A stretch of 64,000 bases of DNA from Chamaesiphon minutus PCC 6605 (lineage in GTDB: Bacteria; Cyanobacteriota; Cyanobacteriia; Cyanobacteriales; Chamaesiphonaceae). The notes beneath the pieces are model-generated. The model ran no database searches and was not told the origin of the DNA. It was given only the letters and a program-made list of their open reading frames with translations. This document shows positions 26,537 through 35,312 of this stretch, in pieces; position 1 is the first letter of the stretch, and the number at the start of each line of letters is the position of its first letter. Both the position numbers and the translations under genes were made by a program. Where the stretch lies: NCBI RefSeq assembly GCF_000317145.1, contig NC_019697.1, positions 1,302,001 through 1,366,000 of the forward strand, read 5' to 3'.

Positions 26537-26788
26537 CTAAATGTATAGTCCGGTGCGATTGGTATGCAGCTCGGCAAGTAATCGGACGATCTGAACAGCA
26601 GGGTTGTCAGCGATTGAGACGGCTGTAGATCGATCTAGTGCTTGAAATTCAGCAGTAAACACCGACCAGATTCGAGCGGGACGATCGAGTTCGTTAGCGA
26701 TGAACTGTAACTTTTCAAGCGTATTGCGGCGATCGACGACGGCGATTTCGATCGAGATTATCGGGTATATAGAGATTAGATCGAGCAT
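26537..26788 (-). CDS. Small protein, perhaps the detached N-terminal domain of the AAA+ ATPase
   Basis: Eighty-three residues (MLDLISIYPIISIEIAVVDR, RNTLEKLQFIANELDRPARI, VQIVRLLAELHTNRTGLYI). Ycf46-like ATPases begin with a domain of similar pattern. The stop at 26537 is 41 bases before the ATPase ATG, in a different frame, so this is either a separate subunit or a frameshift product. No homologue recognised with confidence. Confidence 0.5.
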   Translation of the reverse strand: MLDLISIYPIISIEIAVVDRRNTLEKLQFIANELDRPARIWSVFTAEFQALDRSTAVSIADNPAVQIVRLLAELHTNRTGLYI

Positions 26789-26843
26789 TTATTGTTTTAA
26801 AATCAATGTCTAAGAATTAAATATTAAATTAAATGCTTTAGGA

Positions 26844-27068
26844 TTAATTTTCATCTAGTTCCAAGCTGTCACCATTTACATCTGCGGACAGGGGATTAAC
26901 ATGTAGAGGCTGACCGTCCTCTTCATTATCTAAGGTACTTGGATCGCTCGAATTGTTTAGCTCGTCAGCAGCACTTAGATCGGTATTCAGATTTAGATCG
27001 CTCTTGCCATTGACATCAGGCAGATCTATCTCCATATTTTTGGCAAATATTCGACCATGATTTACCAA
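26844..27068 (-). CDS. Small acidic hypothetical protein
   Basis: Seventy-four residues, very rich in Asp, Asn, Leu and Ser (DVNGKSDLNLNTDLSAADEL, NNSSDPSTLDNEEDGQPL). It is probably disordered. It sits in line with the other operon genes, 28 bases after 27097. It could be a DNA-mimic or adaptor protein, but nothing in the sequence proves this, and the frame may not be real. Confidence 0.35.
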   Translation of the reverse strand: MVNHGRIFAKNMEIDLPDVNGKSDLNLNTDLSAADELNNSSDPSTLDNEEDGQPLHVNPLSADVNGDSLELDEN

Positions 27069-27096
27069 TGCTTCTTGAGCTATACCGATCTCTATA

Positions 27097-27819
27097 TTAA
27101 TATGATTCGACTTGTTTGGTCATTAATTGAATTTCTAATGACATCAATGGCGATTGTGGCGATCGAGCTTGTTCTCTTAACGTCTGAGATTTTACCTCAA
27201 TCGCTTCAGTAATTCGATTAGCTATATCCTGCATTTGAGCGAGTTGGGTACTGTTATCTTTAATATCATTAGATGTTTTTAGTGCAAGTTCGATCTGCTC
27301 TTGTTTATTTAGATCTAAATTTGCAATATTTGTATTGACTGACTGAAGTTGTCGATCGAGGGTTTTTAGTTCGTCTCCAACTTTTTCATAGCTAATCGTA
27401 TTCGGATCGGCAGCAGTTAGATCCCAGGCATTCTGACTAGCAGCTTGCTCTATAAACCGATACACTGGGTCGTTGCTGCTAGGGAATTTATCGATGATGA
27501 TTTTGCCATCTTCAGTTTTAGTAAAGTTTGAGACAACCTCATCGACGATCGGGTGGTTGGATTTTTGGGCGGAGAGTAAGGCTCCAAAAGCTTTGCCCAT
27601 TCTTGTCAAATTCTTAATCGCACCGACGATTAATCCAGCAGCAGCTCCAGCTAAAATCAGTTGAGTATCGCGAGTAAATCGGTAAGCTTTGGCTTCTAGA
27701 TCTTGAGATAATGGTTCTTGTTGTTTGCCTTTTGGCTTTTGCTTAGTGCTATTATCCCGATCGTCATCTTCATATTCATCGCGAGTGGATCGGGAGTTGT
27801 TTGCGGCGGTTCTAGTCAC
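27097..27819 (-). CDS. Membrane-anchored coiled-coil hypothetical protein
   Basis: A 240-residue protein. A charged, disordered N-terminus (TRDEYEDDDRDNSTKQKPKG) is followed by one glycine-rich hydrophobic segment (LILAGAAAGLIVGAI, about residues 54-68). The C-terminal half is helical and probably a coiled coil (YEKVGDELKTLDRQLQSVNT, IANLDLNKQEQIELALKTSN). No family recognised. It lies in the middle of the operon encoding the AAA+ and P-loop ATPases and may be their membrane platform. Confidence 0.55.
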   Translation of the reverse strand: MTRTAANNSRSTRDEYEDDDRDNSTKQKPKGKQQEPLSQDLEAKAYRFTRDTQLILAGAAAGLIVGAIKNLTRMGKAFGALLSAQKSNHPIVDEVVSNFTKTEDGKIIIDKFPSSNDPVYRFIEQAASQNAWDLTAADPNTISYEKVGDELKTLDRQLQSVNTNIANLDLNKQEQIELALKTSNDIKDNSTQLAQMQDIANRITEAIEVKSQTLREQARSPQSPLMSLEIQLMTKQVESY

Positions 27820-27884
27820 AGTTAATATCTCTTAATAAAATTCAATCGTCGTTGGATGAAGCGCAAGCCTCGAAATAATTTGAC

Positions 27885-28346
27885 TCAGGCTAAGATTTCA
27901 TTTGCCCGTTGACGGGCAACTAAAAGTTGAAGATTTGCTGCGGTCAAGCCACGTTTGCCGCTCGGTAAAATGCTATAAAGATCGTCATTAGATCGATCTA
28001 ATTGGGCTGGTGGTTTGCTTGGCTGTAGTTGAATTTCGGGCATCGTCCACTGTTGATGGTGTTTGCCCTCGATCGTTGCCAGCTCTAACTCTGGGGTCAT
28101 GTTGTTGAATGTTATTTGCCCCCGATATTCGACCAGGGCGAGTCGATTATCTAGATAATAGAGATGATATTCATAGTCGAGATCGTCGATTATATCGGCA
28201 TAACCGCGTCCGCGATCGATTCGCCACATCCGCCCGTATTCATTGCGGAGTTCGATCGTATTCGGTAATGTGTCGATCTGTCCTTGCCAATGAGATAGAT
28301 CGACTTGGATTTGGATGTCAGCGGCGTTCTGGCTCAAAAGCTTCAT
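27885..28346 (-). CDS. Hypothetical protein next to the IS630 remnant
   Basis: From the ATG at 28346 (MKLLSQNAADIQIQVDLSHW) about 153 residues are encoded. The pattern ELRNEYGRMWRIDRGRGYAD and LDYEYHLYYLDNRLALVEYR is beta-rich. A longer frame to 28382 runs into IS630 sequence. I recognise no family. The start lies within the IS630 remnant end, so the true 5' end of the gene and of the operon may have been lost. Confidence 0.5.
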   Translation of the reverse strand: MKLLSQNAADIQIQVDLSHWQGQIDTLPNTIELRNEYGRMWRIDRGRGYADIIDDLDYEYHLYYLDNRLALVEYRGQITFNNMTPELELATIEGKHHQQWTMPEIQLQPSKPPAQLDRSNDDLYSILPSGKRGLTAANLQLLVARQRANEILA

Positions 28347-28931
28347 AAAATGCGCCCTTGGTATGAGTATTGAGTTGGTCACAAATTAAAATCACTCGCG
28401 GACAATTGGCATAGCGACCTTCTAGCAACCGAGCCATTTCAATATCAGCAGTTGGGGGAATTACCCAGTACTGAATCTGGCGATTGGTCATCCCGTTTTT
28501 TTTAGAGTAGTGCGGATTGTTTCATGGCTGACGGACTCCACCAGCCCCAGTTCGACCACCTTGCGTGAGATTCGCCGTAGTGACCAGTTCGCATAGCCTT
28601 GAGGTGCCTCACCCAGCCGCATCGCAATGATGTGGGCTTCTTGTTTCCCATCGAGCAATTTCGCCCGTGGGGGTGTATTGCGCTGGACACCGTTGAGGGT
28701 TATCTCCAAGCCTTGCTCCACTAATCTGCGGCGAATATTTTCCACTGTCTGCGTTCGGCAGTCAAACGCTGCGGCGATTTGCGCGTCTGTCCAGTTTGCG
28801 CCCTCAATATCTGCTTTGAGTAAAATTTGTGCGCGGCGCACCTTTTGGCTACTACCCCTCAATTTTTTAATTACTTGGCTGAGTTGGGAACGTTCTTCTG
28901 CTGTCAGTCTGACAATATATTTTTTCGCCAT
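28321..28931 (-). pseudogene. IS630-family transposase, internally deleted
   Basis: The first frame (28488-28931, MAKKYIVRLTAEERSQLSQV) encodes the N-terminal HTH part (WTDAQIAAAFDCRTQTVENI). It ends at an A8 run where a -1 shift gives LKKNGMTNRQIQYWVIPP. This second frame then jumps from TADIEMARLLEGRYANCPRV to ILICDQLNTHTKGAFYEAFE, missing about 85 residues including the first catalytic Asp region, and stops at ERR. IS630 proteins are about 340-370 residues. It is a dead remnant that marks the 3' breakpoint of drmA. Confidence 0.75.
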
Positions 28932-28990
28932 CCGCTTGACACTTATTCGCCTAATTTTGCCGATTTTCCTCATTTTAGCAACCCTAAGTT

Positions 28991-29788
28991 TTAATCTTGA
29001 CGCTGCACTAGAGCCGAAACATTATGCCCACAGGCAAATTCATAGTCATCGCGATATTGTAAGTCAGCAATCCGCTCGTCATCGTCTTCAATTTGTCGAT
29101 CGCGTAAATCGGGGCGAGGAATGAAACCATCGCGATTATGGATGGTGAGGTGGGATTGGAAGATATAGCCTGTATCTTTCTCCTCGTCGGGTTTAGGGCA
29201 ACGATGATTGATGAGAAAGATCGAAATTGCTCTAGTGCCAGCGGGTAGCTTGGTAGTGCCGTTAACGGGGCGATTGGAGATGGCTAGTTTGAGTCCGTCG
29301 CTGTGGGGAACATCGAGGGTGACGGGCTTAGTCGAGTCGTTAATAGTAACTGTGAGCCGCTGTAATTGTCGCTGGCGTTGCCATCTGTCAGTTTTGGCTT
29401 TATTTTCGATGCCATCTGGTTTGAGCGGCTGGTAGTCGCCCCAATACACTTCTAGATCTAAACTGGTGGTCTTATCGCTAATCAGGAAGCTAAGTCCGAT
29501 CGATGATGGAAATAGAGCCTTTCTAGCTGATGCAGTTTCTGGCGTATTTTCGTCTTCGCTGGATTTACTCGTAGGAGCATCTATTTCGAGTCCTTCGTCA
29601 GCAGTATCACCGCTCCGATCTTGGACGCTGGCTTCGTAGGGCACCAGAAATCCGGTTAGATACCATTTGCTCGGAGATTGGGAGATGATTTCATCTTGGT
29701 AATGGTAATCAGCAGTGGCATCGGGGCCAACGAGATCGAGGCTGAGGGCTTCTACGAGTTTTTGGCGAACGGCTGCTGATGTGGTCAT
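28991..29788 (-). pseudogene. drmA: DISARM helicase DrmA, N-terminal part only
   Basis: From the ATG at 29788 the sequence MTTSAAVRQKLVEALSLDLV, SQSPSKWYLTGFLVPYEAS, KALFPSSIGLSFLIS and LDLEVYWGDYQPL matches the N-terminal region of DrmA as I know it. It runs to IADLQYRDDYEFACGHNVSA and then stops at 28991, next to the IS630 remnant. Full DrmA proteins exceed 1000 residues and carry helicase motifs; none is present, and drmB and drmC do not follow. The longer frame upstream (to 30022) is palindromic-repeat sequence, not protein. Confidence 0.72.
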
Positions 29789-29898
29789 GTAGCAAGGTTG
29801 TAGAGCACTTCTCAGTATTATTCCCCAGAATGGTGCAGTATCCACCTTGAATTTTGAGAACAATTCAGCAACAACAACTCGTAGTAACTCTTGATTAA

Positions 29899-29965
29899 GC
29901 CCCCCAGCCCCCAATTCTGGGGGAGCAAGTCTCTGGAAGTCCCCCAGAATTGGGGATTTAGCGAC
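29899..29965. repeat. GC-rich palindromic repeat, copy 1
   Basis: CCCCCAATTCTGGGGGAGC followed by AAGTCCCCCAGAATTGGGGA forms an imperfect double palindrome. It belongs to a family of eight copies confined to 29.9-38.5 kb. This copy lies upstream of drmA. Confidence 0.75.
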
Positions 29966-30038
29966 TCGCGCTCTGGAGGTTCCCTCCAGGTTGAGCGAGT
30001 CAAGACAGGGGGCTATCCTCACTAGAAAATCATGTTTT

Positions 30039-30812
30039 TTAGCAACATTCAGCTAGTGTAGGCGTAGGGACGATCGATTGATATTCATCGCCAGAGAATG
30101 GCTGAAATTCTTGTGTCCATTTGGCTGTTAATTTGCACAGCAATCGAAATTGGAGTGGCGTGGGTGCCGGATTGACTTTTTCGACGACTACTTTCACTGC
30201 TTGGGGCTGTTTGCCAACTAATTGGAAAAAGTCTTTGACCAAATAGCGCGGACAGAAACCAATATTGTGTCGATCGATCGTCCGCAGCATTAAGGCGTTA
30301 GCATCGTACTCATTTTGAATGTCGTGCATGAGCATCAATTCTTCACCAATGACACATTCTGCCGCCCGCTGTTGGGCGGAGGCGGGGTAGTGTCTGAGTC
30401 CGTGGGTAAAGAAGTGCATTTCGTATTCCCCAGCAGCGTTGCGCTCTGGCATTGAGAAGACTTCAAGGCTGTCGGTGACTCGTTTTCCGCCACTACGACC
30501 GAGGAGGGTAATCGGATCGATTGATGCAGGGTTGCCGTTTGAGTCGAGATTAAGCCAGTCGATGAATTCTGGGTATTCAGGACGCGATTTGTTGAGAAGA
30601 CGGTTGGCGAATGGCCAGAAAAGTTCGATCGAGGTGTAGGCCCGATCGAATTCTGGGAATGCTAACAGGGGGCGGAAATTCGCTGATAACTGAGCTTGGA
30701 GTGCGCCCTGAATATAGACAAAACCATATCTCTGACCATCATAGGTCAGTTTGCCGATCGGGAACCAGGCGCGGGAAACGGCATCTTGCCAAGTGAGGAA
30801 AAGAGTTTTCAT
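30039..30812 (-). CDS. HIRAN-domain protein, cassette copy 2
   Basis: A 257-residue protein. An N-terminal region resembles a HipA-N-like small domain (LTWQDAVSRAWFPIGKLTYD, FVYIQGALQA, then LLAFPEFDRAYTSIELFWPF), followed by LLGRSGGKRVTDSLEVFSMP. The C-terminal HIRAN domain is clear: CVIGEELMLMHDIQNEYDAN, ALMLRTIDRHNIGFCPRYL. HIRAN domains recognise 3' ends of single-stranded DNA, which suggests sensing of DNA damage or phage replication. It overlaps the stop of the upstream kinase gene by four bases (ATGA). Confidence 0.72.
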   Translation of the reverse strand: MKTLFLTWQDAVSRAWFPIGKLTYDGQRYGFVYIQGALQAQLSANFRPLLAFPEFDRAYTSIELFWPFANRLLNKSRPEYPEFIDWLNLDSNGNPASIDPITLLGRSGGKRVTDSLEVFSMPERNAAGEYEMHFFTHGLRHYPASAQQRAAECVIGEELMLMHDIQNEYDANALMLRTIDRHNIGFCPRYLVKDFFQLVGKQPQAVKVVVEKVNPAPTPLQFRLLCKLTAKWTQEFQPFSGDEYQSIVPTPTLAECC

Positions 30813-31717
30813 GGTAGTTCCTCTTGAAGAGCTAGTAATCGATCTTTGTTAAATGCCAGAATCCCAGCGGCAAACTCTTTGGCTGGTGGAGACATACGAT
30901 CTGCGGGGACTCTGGCTAATAAGCTTTCGACCCACTCTGATGATATGCCAGAGAGTTGCATTAACCAAGCTCTAGCGGCTTGGGGATAGGATTTAGCGGC
31001 AGTTTGAAACGTCGCTAGAGTTGTTAAAGGTTTGCTATCGTTTGCTTGGGCATAAAAAGCTGAGTAGTTCTTCTTTAAGTATGCCCCAACGGTTTTATTC
31101 TGGAGATGTTTTAACCGTTTTTCCTCTGGTAATTCTCGCCCCAGACTGGAAGCATGGTCGTAGGTAGGTGCCAGATGGATGGTGCGATCGATCGTGCTGA
31201 CTAAGCCCCAGTTTTCATGATGTCTGTCCCCATTGCCAATCAAAGCATCGAGTAGCAAGTAACCAACAAATGTATCGGCGGCACTTTCAATCGATGTTGG
31301 TGGTGTCCAGTTGATGGGGATCTGAGTATTGTTGATCGTAATTGCTTGGAACACGACATCTAACGTGTGTTGAGAGACATTGTATAGTTCCTCACGCGGA
31401 TAGCTAGAAACAATTCCAGTTAAGACATCATTACCGTGGATTAGGTCTTCATTTGGCATAATCATGGCTGGAGAGACGGTTCCTCTTTGTCCTTGCCAAA
31501 TTCCTAATTCTTGTTTGGCGTGAGGTAATCCCAGTGCTTCGCAAAGTTCAGCAGCGATTTTTTCTGCCCAGTCCTCACCTGTATTAGGTCGTGCGCTTTT
31601 AAAAAGACAAGTACAAAGTTCGGGGTCGTGGAACCAAAATTTTCGCTTTGTTCCCATTGCTTCTGGTGCTCTCGCCGCATCAGATGGTACTTGAATAACT
31701 GGAAATTCGTCGATCAT
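30809..31717 (-). CDS. HipA-like kinase, cassette copy 2
   Basis: About 302 residues from the ATG at 31717 (MIDEFPVIQVPSD); the longer frame to 31762 includes repeat sequence. The kinase signature is intact: GYLLLDALIGNGDRHHENWG (catalytic Asp and Asn) and LAPTYDHASSLGRE (metal-binding Asp). The N-terminal part (WFHDPELCTCLFKSA, WAEKIAAELCEALGLPHAKQ) aligns with copy 1. It lacks HipA's N-subdomain, which may be supplied by the HIRAN protein. In this copy the kinase comes first. It lies between drmMI and drmA in the same orientation. Confidence 0.75.
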   Translation of the reverse strand: MIDEFPVIQVPSDAARAPEAMGTKRKFWFHDPELCTCLFKSARPNTGEDWAEKIAAELCEALGLPHAKQELGIWQGQRGTVSPAMIMPNEDLIHGNDVLTGIVSSYPREELYNVSQHTLDVVFQAITINNTQIPINWTPPTSIESAADTFVGYLLLDALIGNGDRHHENWGLVSTIDRTIHLAPTYDHASSLGRELPEEKRLKHLQNKTVGAYLKKNYSAFYAQANDSKPLTTLATFQTAAKSYPQAARAWLMQLSGISSEWVESLLARVPADRMSPPAKEFAAGILAFNKDRLLALQEELP

Positions 31718-31745
31718 AGTTAAGTGTATTACTTTACTGATAATG

Positions 31746-31815
31746 CGCCCCCTAGCCCCCAATTCTGGGGGAACCGGATTGGGAAGTCCCCCAAACTTGG
31801 GGGATTTAGGGGGCG
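31746..31815. repeat. GC-rich palindromic repeat, copy 2
   Basis: GCCCCCTAGCCCCCAATTCT, GGGGGAACCGG and AGTCCCCCAAACTTGGGGGA make the same double palindrome as copy 1. This copy fills the gap between the kinase and DUF559 genes. Confidence 0.75.
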
Positions 31816-32204
31816 ATTCTCGCCTGTGCTACTTCAGCTATTTTCTTCAATACTATAGCTAGATTCCCTAAAACCTCATCATTAGTGAATCTCAGCACAA
31901 AATATCCATAGGTTTCTAGAGCTTGCGTTCTTGCCAGATCGTAATCCTGTCGATCGTCATGAATATTACCATCTACTTCGACGACTAGCTTACAACTGGG
32001 ACAATAAAAATCTAGGATAAAATTTCCGACTGGATGTTGAGAGCGGAACCGTAGACCATTTAGTTGTTTACTTTTGAGAGCTTGCCATAGGTATTCTTCA
32101 GCAGGGGTGAGATTTTTTCGCAAATCCCGTGCAGCCTGTTCGACTTGGGGATTGGTGCCGCGAATTCGCTGATTTTGGTTGTGATGAGTGTCCATTCTTT
32201 GCAC
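31806..32204 (-). CDS. DUF559 endonuclease-like protein
   Basis: A 132-residue protein of the DUF559 family, related to Vsr-type PD-(D/E)XK nucleases. Motifs: NLTPAEEYLWQALKSKQLNG, RFRSQHPVGNFILDFYCPSC and KLVVEVDGNIHD, which supply the acidic D…E-x-D residues, then LRFTNDEVLGNL. Its C-terminal codons run into palindromic repeat copy 2. Such genes are common passengers near repeats and defence loci; a role in DISARM is not shown. A start three codons later (32195) is equally possible. Confidence 0.8.
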   Translation of the reverse strand: MQRMDTHHNQNQRIRGTNPQVEQAARDLRKNLTPAEEYLWQALKSKQLNGLRFRSQHPVGNFILDFYCPSCKLVVEVDGNIHDDRQDYDLARTQALETYGYFVLRFTNDEVLGNLAIVLKKIAEVAQARIAP

Positions 32205-32249
32205 TTTATTTCTGTCTCGATCTTAGGGTGCCCGTCTCGGTGGAGATAG

Positions 32250-32346
32250 CCCCCTAAATCCCCCAAGTTTGGGGGACTTTTAATCTGGGTTCCCTCTTGG
32301 GGAACCCTCTTAATCCGGTTCCCCCAGAATTGGGGGCTAGGGGGCA
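32250..32346. repeat. GC-rich palindromic repeat, copy 3
   Basis: AGCCCCCTAAATCCCCCAAG on one side and CCCCCAGAATTGGGGGCTAG on the other flank a shorter inner hairpin (GGTTCCCTCTTGGGGAACC). It lies between drmMI and the DUF559 gene. Confidence 0.75.
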
Positions 32347-32349
32347 CCT

Positions 32350-33582
32350 CTAAAACATATCCAACTGCTCCACATCCGGTGGAATCAGATTAAGCTGCTT
32401 CTTCACAGTCACCCCCTTGAGCTTCTCCGCTTTCACACCTTTTGCTTTGGGCTTTTTAACTTTCTTCTCGGCATGTTTACCACCCAAAATTTCCGCTTCA
32501 TGACGTTGTTGATTTAGTTCTAGCAGACGGGCGAGGACTTCATCGTGGGTGGCTTCTGGCCAGCGGTATCGCCAGGGCTTTTTGCGCTGACGTTTGCCTT
32601 CTGTGGGCTGGGTGTCTGACGGTTCTTCGTCCTCGTAGTCGAGGCGGAATTCGCAGGTGGTGGAGATGTCTGTCCAACCGTAGGCGGCGAGGACGGCGGT
32701 GTCCATTTGGGTGTGGAGTTGGCGCAGTTTGAGGATGTCTGCATCGTCTTCTTCTGGGTCGTGGAATCTGTTGTAGGTGGCGGTGAGTCCTTGGTTATTG
32801 CGAATCATCAGGGCAGCGCGGAATTCGTAGTATTCCTGTCCAATCGATTCTAGTTCGGGGTTGGTTTCCCAGTTTTCGGGGAAGGGGAATGTTTCAAAAC
32901 AATCGGATGGTCTATATCCTTGCCGATCTTCTAATGTTGAGGAGGTAAAAGTAGTCCAAACCTCATGTATTCGGCTGTGAATTATGGGAAAAGCAATTTC
33001 TGATAGTGCAAAAACAACTAAGTTTTCACTATACACATATCCACTCTGTAAAAAAGTGAATACATTGTGTTTGCTAGTTCTAGGCCGAACTAAAACCCGA
33101 TCGAGTGGTTCGATCGTTTTCCATAGTTCAACTCTTTTTTCTCCATGTTGCCACCAGTATCTTCTATAGCCTTCCCGATTTTTTTTCATACGTTCAGGCT
33201 TCACCTTTATCTCAACAATTGACATCAAATCTGGCCACTCGCTGGCTTCATCTTCAGTCATCTCACCAAAATTAATTACATAGCGATTGTGAGTATGGTT
33301 AGGACTAGAATTCACCTCTTCACCACCGATATATGGGAAAATTATATTTTTGTTTCGAGAATTTCGTTCTATCAAATGGTGCATTTCAGCAATTGATGTT
33401 GCAGCAGAGTTGTTATCATCAAAGGTAAATCCCATTCCAAGAACAGTACTACCAATAAAACTCTTACCTTCATTATCAATCATCTTTTCAGGATCGTTAT
33501 TACCACCAGCATGAAATAGAAAAGCGGTGATTTTCTCAACGGGCTTACCATCGAGAATGATGGGCAGATCGATCTTTCTCAT
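32350..33582 (-). pseudogene. drmMI: DISARM methyltransferase DrmMI, C-terminal fragment
   Basis: A 410-codon frame with an ATG at 33582 encodes the target-recognition half of the drmMI methyltransferase: LPIILDGKPVEKITAFLFHA follows directly on VVVSLVHI in intact family members. Other blocks are FIGSTVLGMGFTF, LVVFALSEIAFPIIHSRIHE and DRQGYRPSDCFETFPFPENW. The C-terminus is Lys-rich (KHAEKKVKKPKAKGVKAEKL). The frame is open, so a separate polypeptide could be made, but the two-gene insertion separates it from the catalytic part. Confidence 0.75.
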
Positions 33583-33972
33583 TTATCTCAAATACTCTCG
33601 AATTACGAATAGCTTTTGACTAGATTTCGGTTGATTTTGCCGTTGAACTCGGATCAAGCGGTTGTGGAGTCGATCCACTTGATTCTCTAGATAGTCATGA
33701 AGTGCCTGAGCTTGTCCGAGGTAGTCTCGATCGTCCTTACAGATAATAATCCCAACATGATTTACACCGTTGCGATGTAATGCCACAAAATCATCGCGAT
33801 TGAATGTGATGACACTGCGATCGTTCAGCGTTGCATAGTCCAACACCTCATCATCGGGAATCCCTTGGTTAGCCTGTCCTGCGTCATTGGATGAGAGAAT
33901 ATCGTGGTTGAAGTTGCGAAGTGCTTCGACTAGATCTATCGCCAGATTTTCATTTGAATATAATCTAGCCAT
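33583..33972 (-). CDS. DUF5615 PIN-like protein, probable toxin
   Basis: A 129-residue PIN-like (Mut7-C type) protein: MARLYSNENLAIDLVEALRN with early acidic residues, ILSSNDAGQANQGIPDDEVL, and SVITFNRDDFVALHR. These match DUF5615 proteins, which pair with DUF433 antitoxins. It overlaps the DUF433 gene by 8 bases. Together they form a complete toxin-antitoxin module inserted in drmMI. Nuclease activity is inferred from the fold. Confidence 0.8.
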   Translation of the reverse strand: MARLYSNENLAIDLVEALRNFNHDILSSNDAGQANQGIPDDEVLDYATLNDRSVITFNRDDFVALHRNGVNHVGIIICKDDRDYLGQAQALHDYLENQVDRLHNRLIRVQRQNQPKSSQKLFVIREYLR

Positions 33973-34264
33973 TCGTCAGATCTTCCTCATCATGGGAGGC
34001 AATCAGCCGATCGATTTCAGCTCGATGGGTTGCATAATAAGCCCTGGTAGCTGCCAAATCGAATAGAGTTAGGCTGGGAAAGTTGCGGAGTAATTCTGCC
34101 TCATCTGCGCCTTGATTGTGGAGCGAAACGATCGTCCACACCGGAATTCGAGTATTGCGGATGCGCGCATATCCGCCGCATACACCCTCAGTTTTTTGAA
34201 TATTGCGATCGGTAAGCTGTCCTTGCAACAGCAGATAATCTTCTGAAGGTAGAGCTTCAATCAT
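33965..34264 (-). CDS. DUF433 antitoxin-like protein
   Basis: About 99 residues from an ATG at 34264 (MIEALPSEDYLLLQGQL). A longer frame to 34366 reads drmMI sequence out of frame and is not part of the gene; a TTG at 34297 is another possible start. The DUF433 core is GVCGGYARIRNTRIPVWTIV, SLHNQGADEAELLRNFPSLT and LFDLAATRAYYATHRAEID. DUF433 proteins carry a HTH-like fold and neutralise DUF5615 partners. Confidence 0.8.
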   Translation of the reverse strand: MIEALPSEDYLLLQGQLTDRNIQKTEGVCGGYARIRNTRIPVWTIVSLHNQGADEAELLRNFPSLTLFDLAATRAYYATHRAEIDRLIASHDEEDLTNG

Positions 34265-35246
34265 TTGAACCAAAGATTCTACTAATTTCGTATTCAAGAC
34301 TTGACTGTCTCCTGTATTTTCATAATATGCACCAAACTTACTACCACCGCTGCTAATCCAGGCCACTTATATCGCCGTGTGGCATTGTAGATTAGACCTC
34401 CATTATTACAAATGAACCGCAATCCAGTAGAGCGGGTATCACCTTGGGCGATGGTATTGGTGGAAATCAAACCCATTGTGCCATTCGAGCGTAACAAATC
34501 GAACGATCGCCGAAAGAAGAAGGCAACTAAATCGGAGTTACCGTGAGACTCCGCGTATGTGTCCTTGAGCCAATCGGGATAACCTTCAGCATTGCCGCTA
34601 GTCGTCGTGTTTTTGCCAGCAAACGGCGGGTTGCCGACGATCGCATCAAAACCCCCATTCTCCCTGTCAAATACCTCTGGAAACTCAATCTCCCAATTAA
34701 ACGGCACCACCCGTTCCCGCAACCGCGCTGAAACCGCTATCATTCGCTCCGGCTGCAACTGCACCATCCCCGCATAATCCCGCCGTAGATTCTCCCGATC
34801 CTGCTTATTTTTACCCACCCCATCAAAGAACGCCGCAATCGAAACATCCCCTCGCAGACGCACACCCGCCAAAGCTAACTCCGCCGACTGCCACATTTGC
34901 GCCTTCGCCAACGCCTGAGCATCCGATCGAGTATCCTGTACCTGAATCTCCGATCTAAATAACTTCACTTCCAACAGCTTTTTATTCAACTCTTCCCCAA
35001 TCGGCGAACCCTTTAAAGGTGATTCGATCTGCCCAAACGCATTAATCTCCCGCCGCGTTCTCCCCACTAGGGAATCCCCACATTTGAGGGCATGATCCAA
35101 GAATGTAAATGGCAAATCCCGCGAGAGCGTCACCAACCACAGCGATAATTTCGCTAAATTCACCGCAAACGGATTCTTGTCCACTCCATACAAACACTGC
35201 TATGCCACCAACCGCCGCGCCATTAACAGCGGCTCTTCTTCTGTCA

Positions 35247-35312
35247 GCCCCCCAGCCCCCAAGTTTGGGGGAGCCGGATTTAAGTCCCCCAAACTTGGGG
35301 GATTTAGGGGGC
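35247..35312. repeat. GC-rich palindromic repeat, copy 4, in frame in drmMI
   Basis: CAGCCCCCCAGCCCCCAAGT, GGGGGAGCCGG and CCCCCAAACTTGGGGGATTT. It is read as protein within drmMI (PLNPPSLGDL and PPNLGAGGL) with the frame kept. Confidence 0.8.

Noticed and set aside
29789-30022. N-terminal extension of the drmA frame
   Set aside because: The extension is repeat sequence (PILGDF, PPELGAGG); the recognised DrmA start is at 29788.
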